From SIAQ01 sp963767835 (GTDB lineage: Bacteria; Planctomycetota; Planctomycetia; Gemmatales; Gemmataceae): a DNA stretch of 64,000 nucleotides. Numbering within the stretch: the first letter of the stretch is position 1; every line of letters begins with the position of its first letter. The position numbers and the translations under genes were made by a program. Shown one piece after another: positions 40,779 through 49,666 of the stretch. Where the stretch lies: NCBI GenBank assembly GCA_963767835.1, contig CAVYFY010000002.1, forward strand, positions 124,001 through 188,000. Direction: 5' to 3'. The notes below the pieces were generated by a model. That model was not told where the DNA came from and made no database searches. It worked only from the letters and a program-made list of their open reading frames with translations.

Positions 40779-42046
40779 GTGTCGCGCAACTCTCGCGCTT
40801 TCAAGCAAGCTTCCTCGGCTTCCTCGTCATCGCCACGCTCGGCCTCGGCGGGTCGGCCCTCATGATCCTCGGCGATCGCGCCGGCTGGGGCTCGGACAGC
40901 ATTCGCGTTGTCGTCAGCTTCCCCGATGTCGGCGGTGTCGAAAAGGGGACGCGCGTCCGCATCCAGGGCATGGACGCCGGCGAGATCGAAGAGATCATCC
41001 CGCCCGAGAATCCCGGCGATAAGGTCAAGCTCAAGCTGCGCATCGCCGGCAAGCTCCGCCATCTCGTTCGGGCCGATGCCAAGGTTCAGATCGGCAGCGA
41101 CAACCTCCTCGCCGGCAAGAATGTCCGTGTCCTGCCTGGCTCCATGAACGCGCCGCTCGTCGAGGAAAATGGCGAACTCCAGGCCGACATTCAACCCGAC
41201 GTGCTCGAAGGCATCGCCCAGGCCGCCGGCAAGCTCAACAAGCTGCTCGCCGAAGTCGATGGCGCCATGCAAGCGTTCCGCAAAAACGATGGCTCCGTCA
41301 CCGAAGATCTCATCAACGCCACCAAAAAGCTCAACACCGTTCTCGCCAAGGCCGACGCCGCTCTCGACAGCATCGAAAAAGGCAAGGGCACGCTCGGCAA
41401 GCTCGTTAAAGACGAAAAGCTCTACAACGAGCTGACCGAAACGGTGGCCGAGGTCAAGTCGGCCATGAAGGATGTCAAGAACGGCGAAGGGACGCTCGGC
41501 AAGCTGGTCAAATCCAATGAAGCCTATGCCGAGGCGGTGGCGTCGCTGCAGGACGTGCGTCGGATGGTCAAATCGGTCCAGCAAAACTCGGACGCGATCA
41601 AGGCGTTGCCGGTCGTCCGCAGCTACGTGGTCGATTACAACAAAGAACTGATCCGCCCGGAGTGCAAGCGCTTCCGCAAGTGGTACGCGGAGAGCGATCT
41701 CTTCGAGCCGGGCAAGGCGGTGCTGACGGCAGCCGGCAAAAAGAAGCTCGCCGAGGGGGGCGCCTGGCTCAACAAGCAAAAGTACGAAGGGGCGGAGGTG
41801 ATGATCGTGGTGTTTGCCGATCCGAGCCAAAACCCGGACTTCGCCAAGACGGTAACGCAAAAGCAGAGCGAGGTGGTGCTGGAATATTTGCGCAGCCAGC
41901 ACCAGGTCCACCGCACCGGCTGGTGGTGGTGGTCCACACGCCCGACGCGCGCCTTGGGTTGCGGCGTCGCGCCATCGCCGATTCCGGAGACGGAAAAGAT
42001 GCCGGCGGCGCGGATCGAGTTGATCGTGTTTGCGCCGGGGAAGTGA
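40779..42046 (+). CDS. MCE/MlaD domain protein with OmpA-like C-terminus (frameshift near start)
   Basis: A membrane-anchored substrate-binding protein of the MlaD/MCE type, involved in lipid transport across the envelope. GTG 40779 has GGAGG at 40769-40773 and starts MSRNSRAFK, the usual MCE opening, but one base is missing near 40809; adding a G gives AFKQGFLGFLVIATLGLGG and a 422-aa protein. The MCE domain (about 35-120) contains VVSFPDVGGVEKGTRVRIQG. A helical, repetitive middle (GKGTLGKLVKDEKLYNELTE and GEGTLGKLVKSNEAYAEAV) is typical of MCE proteins. The C-terminal 110 residues (LFEPGKAVLTAAGKKKLAEG, QKQSEVVLEYLRSQ) look like an OmpA-type peptidoglycan-binding domain. No mlaE or mlaF is adjacent. 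Confidence 0.85.
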
Positions 42047-42055
42047 GTGCACGTC

Positions 42056-42089
42056 GATGCAACGCCGTTTTAGCTGATGCAACGCCGTT
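42056..42089. repeat. Two 14-bp direct repeats after the MCE gene
   Basis: GATGCAACGCCGTT occurs at 42056-42069 and 42076-42089, a 20-bp period. It lies just downstream of the MCE gene stop. No function can be assigned. Confidence 0.5.
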
Positions 42090-42199
42090 GGCGTAGAATC
42101 CGGTTGATGCCCCCTGAGCGCATTCTGGCAATGCTGGGCGGATCAAAGGCGTTAAGCGTGATTCCGTACATTGAACATTGAGCGCATTTCGGTCAGCGG

Positions 42200-43288
42200 T
42201 TACTTCACCGGCAGCAGCGGATAATCTTTCGGCTGACCCGCATGCACCGTCAGCACGCCGGTGGTCGGGGCCCGTTCCACGCGCACCGGATACGGCAGCA
42301 CCGGCGTCGTCACTGATTTGATCGCGGTGATGACGTCGATCTCGTCACGGTAACGGCCGCCCCAGAACTCCGCCATCTCCTTCGAGGTCAGGCTCATCTT
42401 CTCGATCAGGAAGACGGCGTCGGCAGTGTGCATCAAGGCCTCGCCGCCGGTCGGCATCCCCGTATCGCGGATTTGGCCAATGCAGATGCACGTGATGCCC
42501 TTCTCATGGTTGTACGTCTTGAGCGCGGAGAGATTGTCGGCGGTGCGGTTTTTGGTCGGGTCCAGCATGTTGAGCGAATCGATAACCACGAAGCGGATTT
42601 TTTCCTTCTCGACCAGGTAGCGATATTTCTTGATGAAATCGTCCCAGGTCTGCCCCTTGTGGTATTGGCTTTCGAGCACCGAGATGTTGGCGAGCACCTT
42701 GTCAGCGAGCTGCCCTTCCTCCATGCCGGTGACGATCATGCCGATCTTGGTCATGCGCGAGCAGAGATCGTCGCGGCCGGCCAATTCATCGTTATGGAAT
42801 CCTTCCTCGGCGACGACGAAAGCGCATGGCAGGCCCGTGCCCGCGACCGTACACAGGCCGGCAAGCGCGGAGCGGGTCTTCCCCTTGCCCGGCGGTCCGG
42901 CCAGCGCGATCGTGCATCCCTTGGGGGCGCCGCCCAGCGCGTGGGTGCGATCATCCGTCAAACAGAGCGAATCGAGGATCGAGCCGAGCGGCAAGGCTTG
43001 CTGCGTCTTGACGCGATGGGTCAACAGATGCGGGCGAATGATCTCGGCGTCGAGGCCGGCATCGCCGTCGGGGACCGGGGCCGTGGCGGTGAAAGGCAGC
43101 GCGGATGGATCGACCACCGCCGGCGCCAAACCGCCGCCCATCATCATTTGCATCATCTGCATCATCGCCATCATCGGATTGCCCGCGGCCATGCCGGACA
43201 TCATTCCCGGCATGGCGGGCGGCATCATGGGGGGCGGCGCGGCGGGGGTCGGCGGAGCAACAACCGGATCGGGCTTCTTCTTGGCCAT
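42200..43288 (-). CDS. RecA/KaiC-like ATPase with Met/Pro-rich N-terminus
   Basis: A 362-aa P-loop ATPase of the KaiC/RadA/DnaB superfamily. Residues about 1-55 are a strange Pro- and Met-rich segment (PPMMPPAMPGMMSGMAAG, MMAMMQMMQMMMGGG). The ATPase core begins near residue 115, with Walker A AGPPGKGKTRSAL, Walker B IRFVVIDSLNML and a later motif ITCICIGQIRDTGMPTGGEAL like the DNA-binding/arginine part of RadA. Start ATG 43288 follows GGAG at 9 nt. A role in DNA repair, ATP-dependent assembly or signalling is possible; neighbours do not help. The inverted repeat at 43312-43404 precedes it. Confidence 0.82.
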   Translation of the reverse strand: MAKKKPDPVVAPPTPAAPPPMMPPAMPGMMSGMAAGNPMMAMMQMMQMMMGGGLAPAVVDPSALPFTATAPVPDGDAGLDAEIIRPHLLTHRVKTQQALPLGSILDSLCLTDDRTHALGGAPKGCTIALAGPPGKGKTRSALAGLCTVAGTGLPCAFVVAEEGFHNDELAGRDDLCSRMTKIGMIVTGMEEGQLADKVLANISVLESQYHKGQTWDDFIKKYRYLVEKEKIRFVVIDSLNMLDPTKNRTADNLSALKTYNHEKGITCICIGQIRDTGMPTGGEALMHTADAVFLIEKMSLTSKEMAEFWGGRYRDEIDVITAIKSVTTPVLPYPVRVERAPTTGVLTVHAGQPKDYPLLPVK

Positions 43289-43311
43289 CGTTTGATTCTC
43301 CAAAACCCAAT

Positions 43312-43404
43312 GTCGTGGCCGAGGTTGGTACTCCGACCCCGGATTCAGCGGGAAGGCAAATCGCCGGGGTCGGAGTACCGACGAGTACCGACCCCGGCCA
43401 CGAC
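43312..43404. repeat. Nested inverted repeat upstream of the KaiC-like gene
   Basis: A 10-bp outer stem (43312-43321 / 43395-43404, GTCGTGGCCG) encloses a perfect 16-bp inner stem (43327-43342 / 43364-43379, GGTACTCCGACCCCGG). The segment GAGTACCGA is also directly repeated. It lies 24 bp upstream of the KaiC-like start codon. Confidence 0.75.
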
Positions 43405-43901
43405 TGCCTCACCCCTGGGCTTGTAACAAGGAGATTATTAGAAGGGAACGCGCCGGCAAAATCAACTGCCGAAGCGGAAAATGTGCGCACGAAAAAAAGC
43501 AGGCAAGTCGGCAGCGCAGCCGTCTTGCGACGGCCCCTGGATCGGACGGATGCCGCCTGCGCGGACAATCCGGGGACGGACGGGTATTTCACCATCTATC
43601 CCTTCGGCAGCCAGGCGACCTTTCTCGTACGGACGCGTTTGGCGTTCGTCCCAGAGAGCGAAGGTCCATGGCTTTGCGTCGCCGTCTTTCGACGGTTTTG
43701 CCCTTTCGAGGATGAAAGGCGTTGTGATCCAGGCTCAAGCGCCTCGACTTGCCCCAAAGTTGCCGTCAAAACCGGTAACTTCGTTAGCTTGTGCAAGCGT
43801 AGCTTGCAATTCGCGATGATGCAAGCGCCTATTTGCCATTGCACAAACACTCGGCGCAGGCATAATGCCAAATCGGAAGTTAAAAAAAACGCGGAGATTT
43901 C
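43405..43901. other. Intergenic region with no supported gene
   Basis: About 500 bp between divergent genes. Short open frames on both strands lack ribosome binding sites and recognisable domains. A short stretch around GCCGTCTTTCGACGG forms a small hairpin. A decayed gene cannot be excluded, but none was recognised. Confidence 0.45.
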
Positions 43902-44822
43902 ATGGCTGCGAATGCTCGCCGATCCCTGCTTGTCATCGCAGACGATATCGGCATTGGGTTGAACACGACCACTGGCATCCTTGAAGCGGCAGCGCACGGC
44001 GTGGTCACGGGTTCGGCGTTGCTGGTTAATTCACCTCATGCGCTGGATGCCGTGCGCCGCTGGCGCCAGCTTTGCCCAACGCTCGAAATCGGCTGGCATC
44101 CCAATTTAACGCTGGATTCGCCGCTTTGCGCTCCTGCGCAGGTTGCCAGCTTGATCCAGAGTGACGGCACATTTTGGCCATTAGGTCCGTTCTTGAAGCG
44201 CTGGTTTCTCGGCTTGCTCGATCCGGTGCAAATCGAACGGGAGCTTCGGCATCAACTGGAGCGATTTGTGATGCTGACGGGCCGGGCGCCGAGGTTCGTG
44301 AACTGCCATCAGCATATCGGGCTGTTCACTCCGGTGGGCGAGATCCTGATGCGCATCTTGGCGGAGCTGCCGGTAAAGCCCTACCTTCGCCGTATTCAGG
44401 AGCCCTGGTCGATGCTCCGGAAGTTGCCGGGCGCAAGGATGAAGCGAGCGTTTCTGGGCGGGTTGGGGAGGCGCCTGAGTCGCAGCCAGGCGGCCCACGG
44501 CTTTCCGGGCAACGATTGGCTGGCAGGCATCACCAAGCCGGCGTGCGTGCAAGATCCGCGGTTCTTCGTGCGCTGGCTCAACGCAATGCCGGGAGAGGTG
44601 GTGGAACTGATGTGCCACCCCGGCCACCATGACCCGACGCTGCTTGGCCGCGATTGCGCCGAGCGCGATGGGCTGTTGCAACAGCGCGTCAACGAGCTTC
44701 GCTGGTTGCGGGCGCCGGCCTTCCTGGAAGCCGTCGAAGCTGCGGGCTTTCAGCTAATGACGCCGGCGCAGCTGATCGGCGTCCACAGTTCAACAGCGCA
44801 AAGCCGCTTGAAATCGGCTTAA
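43902..44822 (+). CDS. ChbG/HpnK-family (YdjC-like) deacetylase
   Basis: A 306-aa carbohydrate deacetylase of the YdjC/ChbG/HpnK family. The metal-binding N-terminus is LLVIADDIGIGLNTTTGI, followed by IGWHPNLTLDSPL, FVNCHQHIGLF and VVELMCHPGHHDPTLLG, which together supply the Asp and His ligands of this fold. Members remove N-acetyl groups from chitooligosaccharides or hopanoid glycolipids. It opens a plus-strand run with a 2OG-Fe(II) oxygenase, GT2 and GT87, suggesting a role in maturing an envelope glycan or glycolipid. Confidence 0.9.
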   Translation: MAANARRSLLVIADDIGIGLNTTTGILEAAAHGVVTGSALLVNSPHALDAVRRWRQLCPTLEIGWHPNLTLDSPLCAPAQVASLIQSDGTFWPLGPFLKRWFLGLLDPVQIERELRHQLERFVMLTGRAPRFVNCHQHIGLFTPVGEILMRILAELPVKPYLRRIQEPWSMLRKLPGARMKRAFLGGLGRRLSRSQAAHGFPGNDWLAGITKPACVQDPRFFVRWLNAMPGEVVELMCHPGHHDPTLLGRDCAERDGLLQQRVNELRWLRAPAFLEAVEAAGFQLMTPAQLIGVHSSTAQSRLKSA

Positions 44823-44915
44823 TAATTGTTGGCGTCGTTGTCGATACCTTGTGACAGTTGCGCAGAATTCTGTCGGACTCAGGCTGCGCAAGTTTCCGTC
44901 GCAAGGAAAACCGCC

Positions 44916-45701
44916 ATGCCGGGAAATCACGGCGACCCAGGTCGAAAAATCTCGCAAGTCATCCTGGAGCATTTGCTCCGGCGCATTGTCAGGACGATGG
45001 CCGTCCATGAGCCGTTTGACCACGTTTATCTCGAAGATGTGTTCCCTGCCGAGATCTATGAGCGTCTGCTGGGGAGCCTGCCGCCGGAGGACGTTTACGC
45101 ACGCGCGGCAGAGCGGCATTACGGCAACGGCGCTCACGTCCGCTCGATGTTCGCCCTGTCACGCACCGAGCTCGCGCGACTTGGCGAAGGCCAACAGGAG
45201 CTATGGCGTGGCGTCGCCGATGCGCTGACCGCGCCGGCACTCAAGCAAGCGATCTTCGCGAAGTTGGCCCGTGACCTGGTGTTCCGTTACGGCGTGCCGG
45301 AAACGAAGGTGCCCGACTTGCCTGGATATTCGCGGCCAACGCTATATCGCGAGACGGAGGGGTTCGAGATACCGCCGCATCCCGATACGCGCAAGAAGGT
45401 CGTGACGATGCACCTGTATTTACCCCCGGACAAGAGCCAGCTCGATCTGGGTACGGCGCTTTACCGCCGCCGATTGCTGGCCTGGCCGTTCGGCGCCTGG
45501 CACGGCCGTTTCGAAAAGGTCAAGCAATTCGCGTTCCAGCCCAACAGCGGTTATGCATTCGTCGTCAACAACAAGATTTCTCGAAAAAGCTGGCACGGCC
45601 GCGAGAAGCTACCGGCCGGCGCAGGCGTGCGCAATAGTTTGTTGAATACCTTCTACGAGACGCCGCGCGGCGGTTTTTCGGACTATCAGGGCGCGGCTTG
45701 A
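44916..45701 (+). CDS. 2OG-Fe(II) oxygenase-like protein
   Basis: A 261-aa protein. The start ATG 44916 has AAGGA 8 nt upstream. After a helical start (HEPFDHVYLEDVFPAEIYER) the core has PPHPDTRKKVVTMHLYLP, whose H-x-D is the usual first iron-binding pair, and WHGREKLPAGAGVRNSLLN, with a probable distal His and the Arg that binds 2-oxoglutarate. Such stand-alone oxygenases occur in glycan and secondary-metabolite clusters. Context with a deacetylase and two glycosyltransferases supports a tailoring role on a sugar or lipid; the substrate is unknown. Confidence 0.75.
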   Translation: MPGNHGDPGRKISQVILEHLLRRIVRTMAVHEPFDHVYLEDVFPAEIYERLLGSLPPEDVYARAAERHYGNGAHVRSMFALSRTELARLGEGQQELWRGVADALTAPALKQAIFAKLARDLVFRYGVPETKVPDLPGYSRPTLYRETEGFEIPPHPDTRKKVVTMHLYLPPDKSQLDLGTALYRRRLLAWPFGAWHGRFEKVKQFAFQPNSGYAFVVNNKISRKSWHGREKLPAGAGVRNSLLNTFYETPRGGFSDYQGAA

Positions 45702-45856
45702 TCGATGCTGATCGTCCTTAACACGCCCGCCTCATTGCCCTGGCTTCTTCATTTTGACGAGTCCCTGAATCGGCCTGGACACATTTGCGCCGTGGAGTTA
45801 TTTTCAGCTTTTCACTGAGGGTTTGCCGCCGGTGGAAATGGAAAACGAGGTCACGG

Positions 45857-46891
45857 ATGACCGATTCACGTATCAGTGTCAGCATCGTTTGCCCGGCTTT
45901 TCACGAGCAGGAGGTGCTGCCTGCGTTCCATCAGGAGCTGAGCCGAATTCTTGCCCCGCTTGGCACCCAGTATCACTTCGAGATTCTTTACATCGACGAC
46001 GGCTCGCGTGACGGCACGCTTGCCGCGATGAAAGGCGTCGCGCTGCGCGATCGCCGCGTGCGCGTCCTGTCATTGGCGCGCAATTTCGGCAAGGAGGCAG
46101 CGCTGCAAGCGGGGTTGGAACACGCTCAGGGCGAACTCATCATCACGATGGATACCGATCTGCAACACCCGCCCGAGCTGATCCCGCAACTCTTGGAAAA
46201 GGCCAAAGAGCCGGTCGATCTCGTCATCACAGTGCGCCAAGAATATCAGAAGCCCGGCTGGTTCAATCAGCTCGGCACGCAAACGTTCTATCGCATTCTG
46301 GCGGCACTCAGCGAAATCGAAATTCGCCAGGAGACATCCGATTATCTTTTGATGAAGCGCAAGGTCGCCAACATCCTATTGCAGATGCAGGAAAAGCATC
46401 GCTTCATGAAGGGGCTGATCCACTGGATGGGATTTGCGTACGCCGAGGTGGCGTTTCGTCCCAAGGAACGCACGCTTGGGCATACCAAGTTCTCGTTCCT
46501 GCGTCTCATGGCGCTTGGAAAAGACTGCCTATTTTCGTTCTCCAAGAAACCGCTCACCCTGGCGACGAGTTGCGGCGCTATCGCCCTGTTGATCGGCCTA
46601 GTCTGGGGGGTCGCGGCGCTGGTACAGATGATCCTTGGCATCGGCGACACAAACGGCACGGCCCTTTACTTGATCGTGTCGAGCCATGTCTTAGCCGGCG
46701 CGATCCTGCTGGCGGTTGGCGTCATGGGCGAATACGTGGGCCGCATCTGGGAGCAGGTGCGCAGCCGGCCGAACTATCTGCTGAAGTTTGATTCGCAGCA
46801 ACCGATGGAGCATGCCGCCCATCAGCCGCCGCACATCAAGGTTTTCGACGCAAGCGCCGACGCCAAGCCGCATGAACAAGCGAGCGCGTGA
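45857..46891 (+). CDS. GT2 family glycosyltransferase with two C-terminal membrane helices
   Basis: A 344-aa enzyme of the dolichyl/undecaprenyl-phosphate sugar transferase type (ArnC/GtrB-like). The N-terminal GT-A domain begins VSIVCPAFHEQEVLPAF, has ILYIDDGSRDGT (nucleotide-sugar binding Asp) and IITMDTDLQHPPELI (DxD). Conserved HRFMKGLIHWMGF and LGHTKFSFLRL follow. Two transmembrane helices lie at about 235-260 (LATSCGAIALLIGLVWGVAA) and 275-300. GAGG lies 6 nt before ATG 45857. It probably loads a sugar on a polyprenyl phosphate for the GT87 enzyme downstream to use. Confidence 0.93.
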   Translation: MTDSRISVSIVCPAFHEQEVLPAFHQELSRILAPLGTQYHFEILYIDDGSRDGTLAAMKGVALRDRRVRVLSLARNFGKEAALQAGLEHAQGELIITMDTDLQHPPELIPQLLEKAKEPVDLVITVRQEYQKPGWFNQLGTQTFYRILAALSEIEIRQETSDYLLMKRKVANILLQMQEKHRFMKGLIHWMGFAYAEVAFRPKERTLGHTKFSFLRLMALGKDCLFSFSKKPLTLATSCGAIALLIGLVWGVAALVQMILGIGDTNGTALYLIVSSHVLAGAILLAVGVMGEYVGRIWEQVRSRPNYLLKFDSQQPMEHAAHQPPHIKVFDASADAKPHEQASA

Positions 46892-46913
46892 AGCGATTTT
46901 CAAGGGCAGAGCG

Positions 46914-48250
46914 ATGTCGATGGATGGCGGCGTAACTAAACCGCTGGGCCGATGGGAGAAGGGTGGGGTTGCGCTTTTTGTGGCCGTCCTGATCGTCTTC
47001 GGGGCATATGTGGAGATGCGCTCAGCATTTTTGAGTCGGCGGATGGGGGATCTCGATGTCTTTTTGCGCGGCGTGGGCAGTGCGCAACGACGAAGATCCC
47101 TATGCGGTCGCCAGCGATAACGACTGGCACTATCTTTATCCGCCGCTGTACGCGATCCTGCTGACGCCGCTCGCCGATCCACCGCGCGGGGCCGATGCGT
47201 CGGGTTATTTGCCGTATCCAGCGTCGGTCGCGATCGTCTATCTCATTAGCCTCGCCTGCCTGTTCGCCGGGGCACACACGCTGGCGTCGGCGCTGAGAGG
47301 CGGACAGCAGTTTCCAGAGTCAACCGCCTTTCTGCCGTCGCTGGTGGATGCTGCGCGTTTGGCCCATGCTCATCTGCATGATGCCAATCGGCGAAACTTT
47401 GATGCGCGGCCAGGCCAACCTGATCGTGCTGGCATGCGTGTGCGCGGCAATGGCCGGGTGGATGCGCGGCTGGAATATTCGGGCCGGCGCTTGGCTGGCG
47501 CTGGCGATCTGCATCAAGGTGATTCCCGCGTTTCTGCTGGTCTATCCGCTCTGGAAGCGCGATGGACGCGGATTGCTCGGCTGCGCTGTGGGCTTGATCA
47601 TTGGCATTGTGATCGTGCCGGCGCTCGTCTTCGGGCCGGCCAGGGCGGTGACGCACTATGAAACATATGGCCAGGTCTTCTTCGCGCCGTTTTTCAAGCT
47701 GAATAACGACGCATCCCGTAAGAACGAAATCCTGGGAGGCGTCAATGCCACCGAATCGGTCGGTGTGGGCAATGCCCTGCACAACTGGATGTACCCCGAT
47801 CACGCACGCCGGCCCGCCGACATGGACCTCGCCGCACAGATTGCCTTTGTCGTGCTCGGCACCGCCATGACTTTTGTGACTATATGGCCCGGAACCGGCA
47901 CGAGCATGCGCGTGGCCTATGGCATGGGCGGCTTGATCGTATTGATGGCGATTTTCAGCCCGGTGTGCCATTCGCATTATTTGATGTTTTGCATGCCGAT
48001 CGTGATGAGCCTGCTGGCCGGCGTGTGGCGAAGTCAGCCAACGTTGCGCCTGCCGTTGCCGTTGACAACCGTTTTCGTCGTGTTCATCGCAACGATGGCA
48101 ATCGCGTACTTGCCGGGCCTGGAAATCCTGAAGGACCGCTGCGCCGCGCTATTTGCGACCTTGCCGCTCTGGGGAATCCCAATCGCCCGGTTGTGGCGCA
48201 GGCAACCGCCGCTCCCGGAGGTCGCGTCGCCATTGCGCCAGGCCGCGTAG
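46914..48250 (+). CDS. GT87 family (DUF2029) membrane mannosyltransferase-like protein (two frameshifts)
   Basis: A polytopic glycosyltransferase of the GT-C fold, GT87 type, which uses polyprenyl-phosphate sugars. The frame is broken twice: one extra T in the T5 run at 47061-47065 (correction reads DLDVFCAAWAVRNDEDPYAV) and one extra T at 47329-47331 (correction reads STAFCRRWWMLRVWPM). With both removed the product is 444 aa. The family features are the early Asp pair near DVF-AAWAVRNDEDPY, WHYLYPPLYAILLTPLA, MRGQANLIVLACVCAAM and about ten membrane segments. It follows the GT2 gene by 22 bp (an ATG at 46872 overlapping it is possible), so the two are likely cotranscribed and coupled in function. 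Confidence 0.85.
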
Positions 48251-48328
48251 CCGCGATTTCCTTTGGCAGGGTTGCATTTTTCAGCTATCCTTATCAATAT
48301 CCCACGCGTGTACTGAGGAGGACGCGGC

Positions 48329-48676
48329 ATGAGCGAGCCGATCTTTGCCGGCAACACCGGCATCACCACCGAGCCGCTGGAAGACATCGAAATCAAGACG
48401 CGGCGCATTTCCCCCTTCAACGTCATCCTCGAAAACGACGATCACCATTCCATGGAATTCGTCATCAGCGTCCTGCAAAAAGCGCTCGGCTACAACGAAC
48501 AAAAATGCTTCCAGCTCATGATGCTCGCCCACACCTCGGGCCAGGCGGTCGTCTGGACCGGCACCAAGGAAGTCGCCGAGCTCAAAATGGAACAAATGCT
48601 GAGCTTCCACGAAATCCAACCGAGCGGCAAAAAACTCGGCCCCCTCGGCGTCCGCATCGAACCCGCGCCGGGATGA
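48329..48676 (+). CDS. clpS: ATP-dependent Clp protease adaptor ClpS
   Basis: A 115-aa adaptor that delivers N-degron substrates to ClpAP. The core has PFNVILENDDHHSMEFVI, in which the Asn-Asp-Asp binds the substrate N-terminus, then ALGYNEQKCFQLMMLAHTSG and the ClpA-binding ELKMEQM helix. The 30-residue N-terminal extension is flexible, as usual. GAGGAGG just upstream of the ATG is a strong ribosome binding site. ClpA itself is not in the window. Confidence 0.95.
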   Translation: MSEPIFAGNTGITTEPLEDIEIKTRRISPFNVILENDDHHSMEFVISVLQKALGYNEQKCFQLMMLAHTSGQAVVWTGTKEVAELKMEQMLSFHEIQPSGKKLGPLGVRIEPAPG

Positions 48677-48740
48677 CTTTCCACAAGCCCAGGGATGCGG
48701 TACTCCGCTTCCCTGGGCTTCGGTTTCCCAAGGAGCAGTG

Positions 48741-49580
48741 ATGCCCATCGAACCTCTCGCGATCGGCGTTTGCAGTTGGTCCTTGCAAGTCAAAAGCGTT
48801 CCCGAGCTGAAACGCCTGATGGACGCCCTCGGCACCGATGTCGTGCAGATTGCGTGTGGCGATCCACATCACGCGCGTTGGGACGAAGGCGACGCCATGC
48901 CCGCTGCCGCCCGCGCTGCCGGCTTTCGCATGACCGGATCGATGCTTGGCTTCCCCGGCGAAGATTACACGACTCCGCAAACGATCCAGCACACCGGCGG
49001 CTTCGGCAACCCGGCGACTCGTCCCGAACGCCTGGAGCGATTCAAGTGGGCTCTCGAGCGCACCAGGGCCCTTGGCCTGGCCGACATGACACTGCACGCC
49101 GGCTTCTTGCCGGAGCCGGGCGATCCTGACCGGAAGCCGTTTCTCGACACGCTGGGAAAGGTCAGTCAACTCGCGCTGGAAAAAGGCATCACCGTCGCCT
49201 TCGAGACGGGCCAGGAACGTTCCGACTTGTTGCGCCGCACGCTCGACGACCTCAGATGCCCGAACCTCAAAATCAATTTCGATCCCGCCAACATGATCCT
49301 CTATGACATGGGCGACCCGATCCGCGCCGTCGAAATCCTTGGCCCCGACATCCGCAGCGTCCACGTCAAGGACGCCATCCGCACGAAAGTCTCCGGAACC
49401 TGGGGCCAGGAAGTGCCGCTCGGCCAGGGCGAGGTGAATATCAAGAAATACGTGCAGGCCCTGAAGAATGTCGGTTACCGCGGCCCGTTGTGCATCGAAC
49501 GCGAGGTCGGCAATCAGCAGCAGCGCATCGCCGACATCTCCCACGGCATCCGCGTGCTGAAGGAATGCCTCGCCGATTGA
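48741..49580 (+). CDS. Sugar phosphate isomerase/epimerase-like TIM-barrel protein
   Basis: A 279-aa xylose-isomerase-like TIM barrel (AP_endonuc_2 superfamily). Metal-ligand-bearing segments expected for the fold are present: TLHAGFLPEPG, VAFETGQE, LKINFDPANMILY, VHVKDA and LCIEREVG, with Glu, Asp, His and Glu in the usual order. AAGGAG lies 5 nt upstream of ATG 48741 (a GTG three bases earlier is possible). Soluble. In planctomycetes such proteins act on sugars or inositols; the exact substrate is unknown. Confidence 0.92.
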   Translation: MPIEPLAIGVCSWSLQVKSVPELKRLMDALGTDVVQIACGDPHHARWDEGDAMPAAARAAGFRMTGSMLGFPGEDYTTPQTIQHTGGFGNPATRPERLERFKWALERTRALGLADMTLHAGFLPEPGDPDRKPFLDTLGKVSQLALEKGITVAFETGQERSDLLRRTLDDLRCPNLKINFDPANMILYDMGDPIRAVEILGPDIRSVHVKDAIRTKVSGTWGQEVPLGQGEVNIKKYVQALKNVGYRGPLCIEREVGNQQQRIADISHGIRVLKECLAD

Positions 49581-49666
49581 CTCCGATTTTCGCTTGCCAA
49601 ATCCACGTCAATTCTTCCAATAGCATCATTCCCACCCCTCGTCACTTTTTTGCAAAGGATCAGCGC

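Noticed and set aside
43481..43997. Possible small genes in the 43.4-43.9 kb gap
   Set aside because: Open frames on both strands are equally poor in features and overlap each other and the ChbG start.
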